From: Evansella sp. LMS18
GTDB taxonomy: Bacteria > Bacillota > Bacilli > Bacillales > Salisediminibacteriaceae
Direction: 5' to 3'
Assembly (NCBI RefSeq): GCF_024362785.1
Contig: NZ_CP093301.1
Coordinates: 2,232,001-2,296,000 of the forward strand
DNA: 64,000 bases
The notes below the pieces were generated by a model, which did not search any database, was not told the origin of the DNA, and worked only from the letters and a program-made list of their open reading frames with translations. The position numbers and the translations under genes were made by a program. Below are positions 52,605 to 61,273 of the stretch, piece after piece (positions within the stretch are counted from its first letter, which is position 1; each line of letters starts with the position of its first letter).

Positions 52605-53729
52605 GTGCTATCTGATTCGCTGTCGAAAAAAATAATTTTGGAAGTTAAGAAGCTCATAGATGAAGAGATTATTGTGGTTAACCTGGATGGAATCATCATT
52701 GCCAGTACGGATGAAAAGCGAACTGGCAGCTTCCACGAAGGAGCGCTCATCTGTATTCAGGAAAAACAGAAGATTTTTATCAACAAAGAAGATGAAAAAC
52801 GATTAAGAGGAGTAAAGGTTGGCTTAAACTTACCGGTCTTCTTTTTAAATAAAGTGGTTGGCGTTATTGGGATCACAGGGGAGCCTGCACAGACCGAGCC
52901 GTATGGTGAGTTACTGAAAAAAATGACGGAGCTGTTAATCCAGGAAAGTTACTATTCCGAACAGACACAGCTCCGTTCGCGGATGACAGAGGCTTTTGTT
53001 TTTGACTGGCTGCAGCCGAAAAACAAACGGCCGGAGCTTTCAGAACGGGCCAAAGTACTGGATATTTCTTTGGCAGACCCAAGGCAAGTGATCTTAATAC
53101 AAGTGCTCAATAAGACCGGGCTCATGTATACGGGCATATGGCAGCTCACCACTGTATGGAAAAATTCCTTTCCGAAAGACATTTTAATTCCATGGGGCGA
53201 AGACCGAATCCTCCTGATACATAGTGTGGATGAGCAGCATAATGCCAGTATTTTAAACCAAAAAATAAGCCAGCTGAAAGCATTTGTAAAGAGCTCCTGG
53301 GAAACAAAAATAGCGGCCGGGATTGGGCGGCGAGCAGACAGCGATGCTCTGGCAGACAGTTTTGAGCAGGCAGAGAAAGCTCTGCAAACGGCTATTCGTG
53401 AAAAAAAAGAAGTTGTATATGAAGAAAATCTGCGGCTGGAGCTCTGTTTAAATGAAGTTAGCCCCCGAACCCAGAAAGAGTTTACTCGCCGTACTTTAGC
53501 TCATGTCCAAAATAACGAGGAGCTGCTGGAGACATTCCGGGTGTTTTTTCAGAAAAACATGTCAGTGAAATTAACGGCATCAAGCCTTCATATTCATGTG
53601 AACACGCTGCATTACCGGATAAAAAAGCTGGAGGAACTAACCGGCCTGAACTTAAAGCATTTTCCTGATGCAGTAAATCTTTATATGGCTCTTTACTTTT
53701 TGGATAATCATACAAAAAACAACGGATAA
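52605..53729 (+). CDS. CdaR/PucR family transcriptional regulator, probably of glycolate/glycerate use
   Basis: 374 residues from a GTG behind AAGGAGC. The N-terminal diacid-recognition domain (about 3-135; VVNLDGIIIASTDEKRTG, GVIGITGEP) and C-terminal PucR-type helix-turn-helix (LTASSLHIHVNTLHYRIKKL) are those of CdaR. CdaR proteins sense sugar diacids or glycerate. The position ahead of glcDF suggests it activates glycolate oxidation genes, as its homologue beside ysfCD in Bacillus subtilis is thought to (inference). Confidence 0.85.
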   Translation: MLSDSLSKKIILEVKKLIDEEIIVVNLDGIIIASTDEKRTGSFHEGALICIQEKQKIFINKEDEKRLRGVKVGLNLPVFFLNKVVGVIGITGEPAQTEPYGELLKKMTELLIQESYYSEQTQLRSRMTEAFVFDWLQPKNKRPELSERAKVLDISLADPRQVILIQVLNKTGLMYTGIWQLTTVWKNSFPKDILIPWGEDRILLIHSVDEQHNASILNQKISQLKAFVKSSWETKIAAGIGRRADSDALADSFEQAEKALQTAIREKKEVVYEENLRLELCLNEVSPRTQKEFTRRTLAHVQNNEELLETFRVFFQKNMSVKLTASSLHIHVNTLHYRIKKLEELTGLNLKHFPDAVNLYMALYFLDNHTKNNG

Positions 53730-53873
53730 AACGGCTGTATTTCTTATTTATCTCTATAGAAGGAGGGGCGTTTTTAGACTAATCTACTAATTAAGAAGAA
53801 TAGATCCTCATGATGGATGCTTCGAAGTAGTGCCGGTCAAGTAAGCATGGAAGTTAGTTAATAATTACTCTAA

Positions 53874-54200
53874 GTTGTGCGAATGACACGGTGAATCGCG
53901 CGAACCAGGTGGGAAGTTGTGCGATTGCACCTCCAATCGTGCCGAACGAAGAGGTTATCGCGCGGAACAGAAGGTCAATCACGCCGAATGAGGAGGTTAT
54001 CACGCGGAACAGAAGGTCAATCACGCCGAATGAGGAGGTTATCGCGCGGAACAGAAGGTCAATCACGCCGAATGAGGAGGTTATCGCGCGGAACAGAAGG
54101 TTTATCACGCCGAATGAGGAGGTTATCGCGCAGAACTGAAGGTTAATCACGCCAAAAAAGAGGGTTATCGCGCCAAACTCAGTCCCAATCACCCCAAATT
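53874..54200. repeat. 21-bp-phased array (about 16 units) in front of glcD
   Basis: Units start at 53874, 53895, 53916, 53936, 53957, 53978, 53999 and onward every 20-21 bases. The first units carry AAGTTGTGCGA, the reverse complement of the word in the arrays at 15.54 and 23.96 kb. Later units alternate ATCGCGCGGAACAGAAGG and ATCACGCCGAATGAGGAGG, giving a 42-bp higher-order repeat with high identity. The array ends about 30 bases before glcD, so it would be in its promoter or leader. Confidence 0.9.
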
Positions 54201-54232
54201 TAAAAGTCACACACATATAAAGGAGGACGACG

Positions 54233-55645
54233 ATGCTTAAGAAACGCCCCAGGAAGAAATTGATAGAAATTGTTGGCCCGGAAAACTTTGATGACTCCTC
54301 GGCAGGCTGCCTTGTATACTCCTATGACGCGACACCGAACTTTCAGTCGATGCCAGATGCGGTGGTCGCTCCCCGCAATACGAAAGAAGTTTCAGAGATT
54401 GTGAAAGTCTGCCGGAAAGAAAAAATCCCTATTGTCCCAAGGGGGTCAGGCACGAACCTGTGTGCAGGCACGGTGCCGACGCAAGGGGGGATTGTCCTGC
54501 TTTTTAAACATATGGACCGAATCCTCGAAATTGATGAAGAAAATTTAACCGTCACTGTGCAGCCGGGTGCCATTACACTCGACCTCATTAACGCAGTAGA
54601 GGAAAGAGGCTTGTTTTACCCGCCGGATCCGAGCTCCATGAAAATCTCCACCATCGGAGGGAACATCAATGAAAATTCCGGAGGGTTAAGGGGCTTAAAG
54701 TACGGGGTGACCCGGGATTATGTCATGGCCCTGGAAGCTGTCCTTCCTAACGGTGAGATTATCCGGACAGGAGGGAAGCTTGCGAAGGATGTTGCCGGCT
54801 ACGATTTGACCCGCCTTTTCGTCGGATCCGAGGGGACACTCGGTGTGATCACAGAAGCAACGTTAAAACTGATTCCCATGCCGGAAACGAAGCAGACGAT
54901 GATTGCCATGTTTCATGATATGGACACAGCGGCAAAAACAGTGTCCGAAATTGTTGCAGCTAAAATTATCCCCGCCACACTGGAGTTTTTAGACAAGCCA
55001 ACATTAGTCGCTGTGGAAGACTTTGCAAGAGTCGGACTGCCGACAGACGTGGAAGCAGTACTGCTGATCGAACAGGACGGCCCCCAGGAAATCGTAGAAC
55101 GGGATATGAAAAAAATAGCTGATATTTGTATGCAAGAAAATGCGATAGCTGTCCAGGTTGCCAATTCTGAGGCGGAAGCCCAGGCATTGACCACCGCCAG
55201 AAGAGCTGCCCTTTCCGCCCTCGCCCGTCTAAAGCCCACAACAATTCTGGAGGATGCTACAGTCCCACGCTCACAAATTGCCAACATGGTTAAAGCGATT
55301 AATGAGATTGCACGAAAATATGACGTCACCATTTGTACATTCGGCCATGCAGGGGACGGAAACCTGCACCCAACCTGCCCGACGGATGCACGGGACAAAG
55401 ACGAAATGAAGCGGGTGGAAGAAGCGTTTGAAGAGATTTTTCACAAAGCCATTGAACTTGGAGGAACGATTACCGGCGAGCATGGGGTAGGGGAGATGAA
55501 GGCTCCTTACCTGGAGTGGAAAGTTGGCGAAGAAGGCCTGGCCATCATGAGAGGGATTAAACATGCCTTTGACCCGGCGAATATTATGAATCCCGGTAAG
55601 GTGTTCACTGAAAACTCACGGAAAAGGCTGGTGCTGTCATCATGA
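54233..55645 (+). CDS. glcD: Glycolate oxidase subunit GlcD (FAD-linked oxidase)
   Basis: 470 residues. The FAD-binding PCMH domain (about 40-220) has PRGSGTNLCAGTVPTQGG, EENLTVTVQPG and NINENSGGLRGLKYG. The C-terminal domain ends with the FAHAG-like GHAGDGNLHP and the GTITGEHGVGEMK motif with the catalytic His. It oxidises glycolate (or D-lactate) to the 2-oxo acid and passes electrons to GlcF. A very strong ribosome binding site (AAAGGAGGACG) is present, and its stop overlaps glcF (ATGA). Confidence 0.9.
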   Translation: MLKKRPRKKLIEIVGPENFDDSSAGCLVYSYDATPNFQSMPDAVVAPRNTKEVSEIVKVCRKEKIPIVPRGSGTNLCAGTVPTQGGIVLLFKHMDRILEIDEENLTVTVQPGAITLDLINAVEERGLFYPPDPSSMKISTIGGNINENSGGLRGLKYGVTRDYVMALEAVLPNGEIIRTGGKLAKDVAGYDLTRLFVGSEGTLGVITEATLKLIPMPETKQTMIAMFHDMDTAAKTVSEIVAAKIIPATLEFLDKPTLVAVEDFARVGLPTDVEAVLLIEQDGPQEIVERDMKKIADICMQENAIAVQVANSEAEAQALTTARRAALSALARLKPTTILEDATVPRSQIANMVKAINEIARKYDVTICTFGHAGDGNLHPTCPTDARDKDEMKRVEEAFEEIFHKAIELGGTITGEHGVGEMKAPYLEWKVGEEGLAIMRGIKHAFDPANIMNPGKVFTENSRKRLVLSS

Positions 55646-57024
55646 CTGTGAAAATGACAAAGAGGGAACAAAAGATCCACGAGTCCTTTCGTGAGCAAAT
55701 GGACGAAGCGGAACTGCTTAATTGCATGAGATGCGGCTTTTGCCTGCCATCCTGCCCCACATATATTGAGACGGGATATGACGAAGCCCATGCCCCTCGC
55801 GGCAGGATTGCATTGATGAAAGCCGTCCATGACGGCCTCGTTGCTCCAGATGATGACGTGGAAAGATCGCTGAACTTATGCCTGGGCTGCCGTGCGTGTG
55901 AACCGGTTTGCCCTGCCGGTGTAAATTACGGCCATCTTTTAGAAGACGCCAGAGATATTTTTAACAATCATAAGCGCCATTCTCCCCACGTGAAAGCAGT
56001 GAGAAAAACGGTTTTCAACGGTCTGTTCCCCCACCAAAACCGGATGGAAAAAGCAGTTGGGCTGCTGGGATTCTACCAGAGAAGCGGGTTGCAGAACGTG
56101 ACGCGGAAAATCGGGTTTATGAAGCTATTCCCGAAAAGCATGCAGGATATGGAGAAGGTTCTCCCGGCAGTCTCCCGAAAACGGGGCAGGAAAAGTGAAT
56201 CTCCCTACCCGCCGGTTACAAGCAAAACAGCCACAGTCGCTTTCTTCAGCGGCTGCCTTATGGATACAATGTTTAAAGAAACGAACGAGGCCACCATTAA
56301 GCTCCTGCAGCTGGCAGGGTGTGAAGTAGTCATACCGCAGAACCAGAACTGCTGTGGCGCCTTGCATGGGCACAGCGGGGAAAAGGATACAGCGAAAGAA
56401 CTCGCCAAAAGGAATATCGATGCGTTTGAAGACTTGAACGCCGATTATATCATCAGTAACGCTGGCGGGTGCGGGGCTTTCCTCGTGGACTATGCCCATT
56501 TGTTAAAAGATGATGCAGAGTACGGGGAACAGGCAAAAGTCTTCACTGCAAAAATAACGGACATTTCTCAGCTATTATATGAACTGAATTTTTACGAAAA
56601 AATAAAGCTTACCGTTCCTTCCCAGACAGTCACTTACCAGGACTCCTGCCATCTACGGAATGTGATGCATACAGCGGAAGCGCCACGGGAGTTACTGAAG
56701 GCTATCGAAGGAGCAGACTACCGTGAAATGGAAAGGGCGGACAGCTGCTGCGGCTCCGCCGGTATCTATAATATCGTGGAATCAGAAATGTCGATGCAAA
56801 TACTCGATCATAAAATGGAAGACGTCGTCGCAACGAATGCCCATACAATCGTGACCGCAAACCCGGGCTGCCTGCTGCAAATGAAATTAGGAATCGAACG
56901 GGAGGGACTGTCCGATAAAGTGCGGGCGGTTCATATCGTGGATTTACTGCTGGAGGCCTGCAGCGATACTCAGGTGAACGCGGATAAAGAAACGGATGAA
57001 AAAACGGAAGTATATCAAACATAA
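55642..57024 (+). CDS. glcF: Glycolate oxidase iron-sulfur subunit GlcF
   Basis: 460 residues. Two 4Fe-4S ferredoxin motifs (CMRCGFCLPSCP and CLGCRACEPVCP) are followed by two CCG domains (CCGALHGHSG and CCGSAGIYN with their upstream SGCL and DSCH). It carries electrons from GlcD toward the membrane quinone pool. The tail KETDEKTEVYQT is encoded by a segment that recurs 969 bases downstream, behind the nucleotidyltransferase gene. The original end of the protein may have been different (inference). Confidence 0.9.
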   Translation: MTVKMTKREQKIHESFREQMDEAELLNCMRCGFCLPSCPTYIETGYDEAHAPRGRIALMKAVHDGLVAPDDDVERSLNLCLGCRACEPVCPAGVNYGHLLEDARDIFNNHKRHSPHVKAVRKTVFNGLFPHQNRMEKAVGLLGFYQRSGLQNVTRKIGFMKLFPKSMQDMEKVLPAVSRKRGRKSESPYPPVTSKTATVAFFSGCLMDTMFKETNEATIKLLQLAGCEVVIPQNQNCCGALHGHSGEKDTAKELAKRNIDAFEDLNADYIISNAGGCGAFLVDYAHLLKDDAEYGEQAKVFTAKITDISQLLYELNFYEKIKLTVPSQTVTYQDSCHLRNVMHTAEAPRELLKAIEGADYREMERADSCCGSAGIYNIVESEMSMQILDHKMEDVVATNAHTIVTANPGCLLQMKLGIEREGLSDKVRAVHIVDLLLEACSDTQVNADKETDEKTEVYQT

Positions 57025-57031
57025 AGTAAGA
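56985..57031 (+). repeat. Direct repeat at the glcF end, copy 1 (copy 2 at 57954)
   Basis: TAAAGAAACGGATGAAAAAA plus the next base are identical at 56985-57005 and 57954-57974. Similarity continues at about 80% for some 20 further bases. The 969-bp interval contains the nucleotidyltransferase gene. Confidence 0.8.
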
Positions 57032-57125
57032 ATAAAATCAGAAAAAAGCTAAGCGTGTTCGGTCAGTCTGCATGGCGGGCAGTACCAACAGGAAAGTACC
57101 GGAGTGACAGTAAGAGGGGAGTGAA

Positions 57126-57932
57126 ATGGTGATTTTAAAAGCAGGATATGGCCTTGACTCTAATGGATTTATTGTAAGCGATGTAAGTAAAGACAAGATT
57201 GATAATATGTATGTGCCTTGTATACGCAAATCTGTCGCCTGTCTTGAAAAATTGTTTCCTGAACAATTGCACAGTGTGTATGTGTACGGCAGCGTAGCCA
57301 GAGGGGAAGCCATAGCTATAAATTCAGATTTAGACCTTATCGCTCTGTTTGAGGGCAAACTGAGTGCCGGCAATAAGGCTGAGTTAAAGAAGCTGACAGA
57401 GGAACTGTCACAAAAGTATCGTTCTGTAGTTCGTGAGGTTGGCATTGCTGTTGCATATTACGATTATACGATGGACCCCTCCAATTACTACGAAAATGCT
57501 TTCCTGAAGGAACTGTCTGTTTGTGTGTCCGGAGATGATTTAGGGGCTCGGTTTGGTCCTTACAAACTTACATCAGAGATTGCCATTCGCTTCAATGGAG
57601 ATATTTGTGAGAGCCTTGCCCGGACGTTAAATAAGCTTAACTCAGCTTCAAACGAGGAGATTAGGACGATTTCCCAAGGATTCTCCCGTAAACTCATTAG
57701 AACATTCTATTCAATGGTGATGGTGCGTTCCCAGGTTTGGTCGACACGGCTTCACGAACAAGCGGAAGTCTTTATTCACCACTTCCCGGATAAAAAATCA
57801 GTTATTCTTACCTTGCAAGAATGGATAGAGGAACCACCAGCAGACCGTGAGGCTGTATATGAATTGTTTAAAAGAGAGGGTGAGTGGGCTTGTGCGAACT
57901 TTGAAGACGAAGCTCAACTCTCTTATTGCTGA
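57126..57932 (+). CDS. Nucleotidyltransferase (aminoglycoside adenylyltransferase-like), possibly frameshifted at its end
   Basis: 268 residues. The polymerase-beta-type motif is YGSVARGEAIAINSDLDL (two catalytic Asp), then a helical C-terminal half as in adenylyltransferases. The true substrate is unknown and a resistance function is not shown. The frame stops at AQLSYC. Removing one T there would continue into LIAEFEKVKAGKETDEKTEV, so a late frameshift is possible. The gene lies between direct repeats of the glcF end, suggesting insertion or duplication. Confidence 0.7.
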   Translation: MVILKAGYGLDSNGFIVSDVSKDKIDNMYVPCIRKSVACLEKLFPEQLHSVYVYGSVARGEAIAINSDLDLIALFEGKLSAGNKAELKKLTEELSQKYRSVVREVGIAVAYYDYTMDPSNYYENAFLKELSVCVSGDDLGARFGPYKLTSEIAIRFNGDICESLARTLNKLNSASNEEIRTISQGFSRKLIRTFYSMVMVRSQVWSTRLHEQAEVFIHHFPDKKSVILTLQEWIEEPPADREAVYELFKREGEWACANFEDEAQLSYC

Positions 57933-57953
57933 ATTTGAGAAGGTGAAAGCAGG

Positions 57954-57998
57954 TAAAGAAACGGATGAAAAAACAGAAGTGTAACAGGTATAAAGAAG
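57954..57998 (+). repeat. Direct repeat at the glcF end, copy 2
   Basis: Second copy of the segment at 56985. In frame it reads KETDEKTEV followed by a stop. Confidence 0.8.
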
Positions 57999-58028
57999 GC
58001 AATACCCCGCCACGTGAGTTAGTAAAGC

Positions 58029-58056
58029 GGAGCATCTTCATTGGATGCTCCTTTTT
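58029..58056 (+). terminator. Terminator after glcDF / nucleotidyltransferase
   Basis: GGAGCATC (58029-58036) pairs with GATGCTCC (58044-58051), then TTTTTAA. Confidence 0.85.
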
Positions 58057-58164
58057 AATTTGCAAGCTTTATACACAATTTGTTCTCCAGTCCACCATCC
58101 CCCACCCGAATTGAATTTTTTATCATAAAATAATGCAAGTTTAAAAATGAAAGGGGGATGTATT

Positions 58165-58542
58165 ATGCCTGATATTCCTATCACTGGCTTTATCATGGAT
58201 TCAGATGACAGCGGATCACGTCATTCTCATACGTTGTATATTACCTCCTGGGATGGTGTCCCGGTCCACGACCATGAATTCAGAGGGATTACTTCTTTTG
58301 ATGTGGGGCATGACCACAGATATGCCGGCACAACGGAGCCCGCACGAAGCGGAGTTCAGCACACGCACAGATATATGACTATTACTTCTTTTGATGCAAG
58401 GCACAGGCACAGAATCCGGGGTGTAACAGGTCCGGCAATCAGCTTACCTGGCGGCGGTCATTACCATGAGTTCAGAGGTGTAACATCAGTAGACGGGGAA
58501 ACACCGCACAGCCACAGATACAGCGGAAGAACAAGCGGGTAG
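58165..58542 (+). CDS. ymaF: YmaF family histidine-rich protein
   Basis: 125 residues from the ATG six bases after AAAGGGGGATG. The sequence consists of about five repeats of the form GH-x-H-x-x-x-G-x-T (GHDHRYAGTT, RHRHRIRGVT, GHYHEFRGVT, PHSHRYSGRT), the YmaF pattern. The dense His pairs suggest metal binding on a beta scaffold (inference). There is no signal peptide. It lies next to a tyrosine/glycine-rich coat-like protein, so a spore-coat role is possible. Confidence 0.85.
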   Translation: MPDIPITGFIMDSDDSGSRHSHTLYITSWDGVPVHDHEFRGITSFDVGHDHRYAGTTEPARSGVQHTHRYMTITSFDARHRHRIRGVTGPAISLPGGGHYHEFRGVTSVDGETPHSHRYSGRTSG

Positions 58543-58761
58543 AGTTTATTACTTTTAAAAATAGAGGGTATTATCGTTACTTCCTTAATGATAACTTTTG
58601 TTAATTCAAATACTTTCAATGCTATCTTTTCAAAAGTTATTATTCACATTTCATTCTCCTGTTTCTGTATAATGGTCATTGAAGCTAACATCGAAAATGA
58701 TTCAGTCACCTCATTATCCTGGGTGAATACCATGGTATTGGGAAAGGAGATGAGGTGCAAA

Positions 58762-59145
58762 TTGAGTACAGAAGGACAGGAGTATCAGAACTACTCGCGG
58801 AATATGCATGACCAGTGCAGAAGCCTTATGTATTATCACGTCACCTTTACGATGGCGGACGGGACCAGCTTTGACGGCATCATAGAAGGAGTAGACGGAG
58901 ATGAGGTCACTGTACTGGCAGGTGAAGACGTGATGGATCGGGAAAGTGAGACAGACGAGGACAGCCGGCAATATTACGGTGGGTATGGAGGATATGGGGG
59001 CTACGGAGGTTATGGTCGCCCGCGTAGAAGGTTCCGCCGCTTCAGGCGCAGGAGGTTCCCAGTTGGCAGCTTAGCAGCTTTAGCTCTGTTACCGTATCTT
59101 GCTCCGCCGCCATATCCTTATTATGGTGGTTACCCTTATTACTAA
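58762..59145 (+). CDS. Gly/Tyr- and Arg-rich coat-like protein
   Basis: 127 residues from a TTG behind AAAGGAGATGAGGTG. An N-terminal small beta domain (about 24-58, HVTFTMADGTSFDGIIEGVD) is followed by a (GYG)n stretch, an arginine block (RPRRRFRRFRRRRF) and a hydrophobic Pro/Tyr tail (PYPYYGGYPYY). Such low-complexity Tyr/Gly/Arg sequences are typical of spore-coat proteins (inference). Longer in-frame starts exist upstream but have no ribosome binding site. Confidence 0.65.
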   Translation: MSTEGQEYQNYSRNMHDQCRSLMYYHVTFTMADGTSFDGIIEGVDGDEVTVLAGEDVMDRESETDEDSRQYYGGYGGYGGYGGYGRPRRRFRRFRRRRFPVGSLAALALLPYLAPPPYPYYGGYPYY

Positions 59146-59185
59146 GAGGGCAGACATAAAGTTTAATATAATTTACGTTGAAAAA

Positions 59186-59213
59186 GGCACGAAGATTATT
59201 CTTCGTGTCTTAT
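59186..59213. terminator. Bidirectional terminator
   Basis: GCACGAAG (59187-59194) pairs with CTTCGTGT (59201-59208), with an A-run on the left and TCTTATTAG on the right. Confidence 0.65.
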
Positions 59214-59296
59214 TAGTACTCGTAAATGGTTGTATGAAGCAGTCATACCACCAAAACTAGCTTTGCAGACGTGAAAAACGTTCGTATGACCATTAC

Positions 59297-59509
59297 TCAT
59301 TCCATATTACAGTGAAAATAAGTCATCCTCAGTCCGGACTTTTCAACCACTGGAAGGCCGCCCTTATCAAAACAGCGGTTAGCCGCTTCTGTCACTTCTA
59401 AATAACCAAAATATGACTGGGTTGCAATCAGGGCTGCTGCCACAATCACCACCGCCGTACCAAATATTACTAATCCTTGCACTGGTGTCATCTTTTTTAT
59501 CCAATCCAT
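59297..59509 (-). CDS. Small single-helix membrane protein
   Basis: 70 residues. One membrane helix (about 10-32, VIFGTAVVIVAAALIATQ) is followed by an external tail with two Cys (NRCFDKGG and FHCNME) that may pair. TAGGAG lies seven bases before the ATG. Unknown function. Confidence 0.6.
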   Translation of the reverse strand: MDWIKKMTPVQGLVIFGTAVVIVAAALIATQSYFGYLEVTEAANRCFDKGGLPVVEKSGLRMTYFHCNME

Positions 59510-59656
59510 ATGAAAACTCCTAGCTTCTGAAGGTTTTTTAAAATGACCTTAACTTAATCGAATTTTGTTCTCTATCCTTGTTTAAGTATAGAATTGGTAA
59601 GGCAAAATTGAAATGATAAAATAATAAATACTAAATGAAATAGAAGGAGCGATCGT

Positions 59657-60034
59657 ATGATCAACAAGATTGGCAAGGTAACTGTTTATGTAAACGACCA
59701 GGAAGAAGCGAAGGATTTCTGGCTGAACAAAGTGGGGTTCGTCTTAAAGTTCGAACAGGAAATGGCACCTGGCATGGCCTGGATTGAGGTGGGCCCGAGT
59801 GAAGAGGAATTCACCACGCTTGTCCTTTACTCCAAGCCGGCAATGGAGCAGCATAACCCATCCGCGGTGGCTCATCCTTCGATTCTGTTCAGTACCACGG
59901 ATATTGAATCTGCTTATGAAAAAATGCAGCAAAACGGCGTGGAAGTAGAAGAAATGCAAAGAATGCCTTATGGCACAATGTTCTCCTTTAAAGACCAGGA
60001 CGGCAACAGTTACTTACTCCGGGAAGATAAATAA
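59657..60034 (+). CDS. VOC family protein (glyoxalase/bleomycin-resistance fold)
   Basis: 125 residues with the paired beta-alpha-beta modules of the vicinal oxygen chelate fold: KVTVYVNDQEEAKDFWLNKV at the start and SFKDQDGNSYLLRE at the end. The metal-ligand positions are not all obvious, so lyase, dioxygenase or binding function is open. GAAGGAG precedes the ATG; single gene. Confidence 0.8.
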   Translation: MINKIGKVTVYVNDQEEAKDFWLNKVGFVLKFEQEMAPGMAWIEVGPSEEEFTTLVLYSKPAMEQHNPSAVAHPSILFSTTDIESAYEKMQQNGVEVEEMQRMPYGTMFSFKDQDGNSYLLREDK

Positions 60035-60275
60035 CAAACAGGCTATATGCAAAAAGCATGTTTTTTTAATACGGGTTCGGTTTTGGGAGACAAAATCAAA
60101 AATAACACATCAATTAACGGACCAATTCACAGTGAATTGGTCTTTGTATTTTTGTTGGTATTTAAGGATTTTTACTCTAGCGATAGGAATTATATTTAGT
60201 TTGTGAAAGAATGTACTTAAAGTAACGGAGGAGGTTAGATAAAAAATCTTAGTAGTGAGAAAGGAGGAATTTATT

Positions 60276-60614
60276 ATTATCGTTCCAATTACAATGGCTT
60301 TTATCACCTTTATATTAGTAATTGAATATTTCTTAAAGAAAAAATTTAATGTCAGTAATGAAGACTATGGTGTTGTAAACAAGTTTCATATGTATATACG
60401 TATTGTCCTCGCAGTTATAACCATCTTACTAATACTCGTAGTAGAAAAATTCATTTTGTTGGCCGCTGGTTCTGCCGCTATATTCTTCTTAATGGAGACT
60501 TTTGTGTCTAGGAGGTATAAAAAAGAGGTTAAGGTTTGGATTATTGACCTTTACTTTAGCGTTATGTGTTTGAGTTTGTTTATCATTAACCTTGTAGTTA
60601 TATTGAAGTACTAA
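60276..60614 (+). CDS. Small membrane protein, DUF4181-like, possible ATT start
   Basis: AAGGAGG (60261-60267) points to ATT at 60276. The only ATG in reach, 60294, is 27 bases from that site and cuts into the first helix, while GTG at 60255 precedes the site. From ATT the protein has 112 residues, four helices and the ending of DUF4181-type proteins (FLMETFVSRRYKKEVKVWII). A clearer family member lies at 63221. Function unknown. Confidence 0.5.
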   Translation: MIVPITMAFITFILVIEYFLKKKFNVSNEDYGVVNKFHMYIRIVLAVITILLILVVEKFILLAAGSAAIFFLMETFVSRRYKKEVKVWIIDLYFSVMCLSLFIINLVVILKY

Positions 60615-60844
60615 AAGCGAAATCGGGAAAGACGTCAGTTTACTATTGGTGGTGGAAAAAGAAATCTCTCAGCAGAAAGCTTTATAAAAATATTTATAAA
60701 ACACGATGAACCCCATCTAAAGCAAATCACTCAGAAATTACAAAATTATTAATCTGATGGCAAACCACCAACCAGGGAACAACGATGGTAGCTATCATCA
60801 GAGTATTCTGCTAATATAAAAATGAAGTGTATAAACTTTCCAAC

Positions 60845-60886
60845 ATATTCTTCTGTGGGGGCCCGCAGCCATAAACAGAAGAATAT
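60845..60886 (+). terminator. Terminator-like hairpin upstream of the cobalamin riboswitch
   Basis: ATATTCTTCTGT (60845-60856) pairs exactly with ACAGAAGAATAT (60875-60886). It is followed by ATTATGATT without a clear T-run, so termination is uncertain. Confidence 0.5.
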
Positions 60887-60933
60887 ATTATGATTGAGTT
60901 ACAATAGCATACTGATATTAACCAATAACCATG

Positions 60934-61077
60934 GTGTCTGATAAAGACTTAATAGGGAATCCGGTGCAAATCCGGAACTGTCCCCGCAACTGTAAGTGCT
61001 GACGAAATAATCAAATCCACTGTCATTAGACGGGAAGGGATTAAAGTAGGCAGAGGCACAAGTCAGGAGACCTGCCA
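60934..61077 (+). ncRNA. Cobalamin (B12) riboswitch
   Basis: All conserved blocks occur in order: AATAGGGAATCCGGTGCAAA, TCCGGAACTGTCCCCGCAAC, TGTAAGTGC, CCACTGTC, GACGGGAAGG and the B12-box end GTCAGGAGACCTGCC. A terminator (61180-61215) follows. The first gene behind it is an acyl-CoA thioesterase, an unusual target for this class. Confidence 0.93.
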
Positions 61078-61179
61078 TTGTTATCCGTATTATCTTCTTC
61101 GGGAGCTGGGAAGGTATAGCGAGGTGCACATAAACGACAGTATATTTCACTGTCTGGTTGAAGCTGCCCCGTTATTCAT

Positions 61180-61215
61180 AAACCCATCCATTGTGATGGT
61201 TTTTTTAGTGGGTTT
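61180..61215 (+). terminator. Expression-platform terminator of the cobalamin riboswitch
   Basis: CCATC (61184-61188) with GATGG (61195-61199) followed by seven T; the outer arms AAACCCA and TGGGTTT lengthen the stem in the DNA. Confidence 0.65.
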
Positions 61216-61273
61216 AACTTTCCTTCCTCCCCAGAAGTTTCAACTATCAATCTACAGAAACGAGGAATGAAGT

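Noticed and set aside
53891-54139. Open frames with heptad-like repeats (plus and minus strand) over the 21-bp array
   Set aside because: The period is seven codons, so frames stay open on both strands; no ribosome binding site, and all frames look equally repetitive. Treated as non-coding.
57126-57932. Calling the nucleotidyltransferase an antibiotic-resistance gene
   Set aside because: Only the general catalytic motif is visible; the family includes many housekeeping members.
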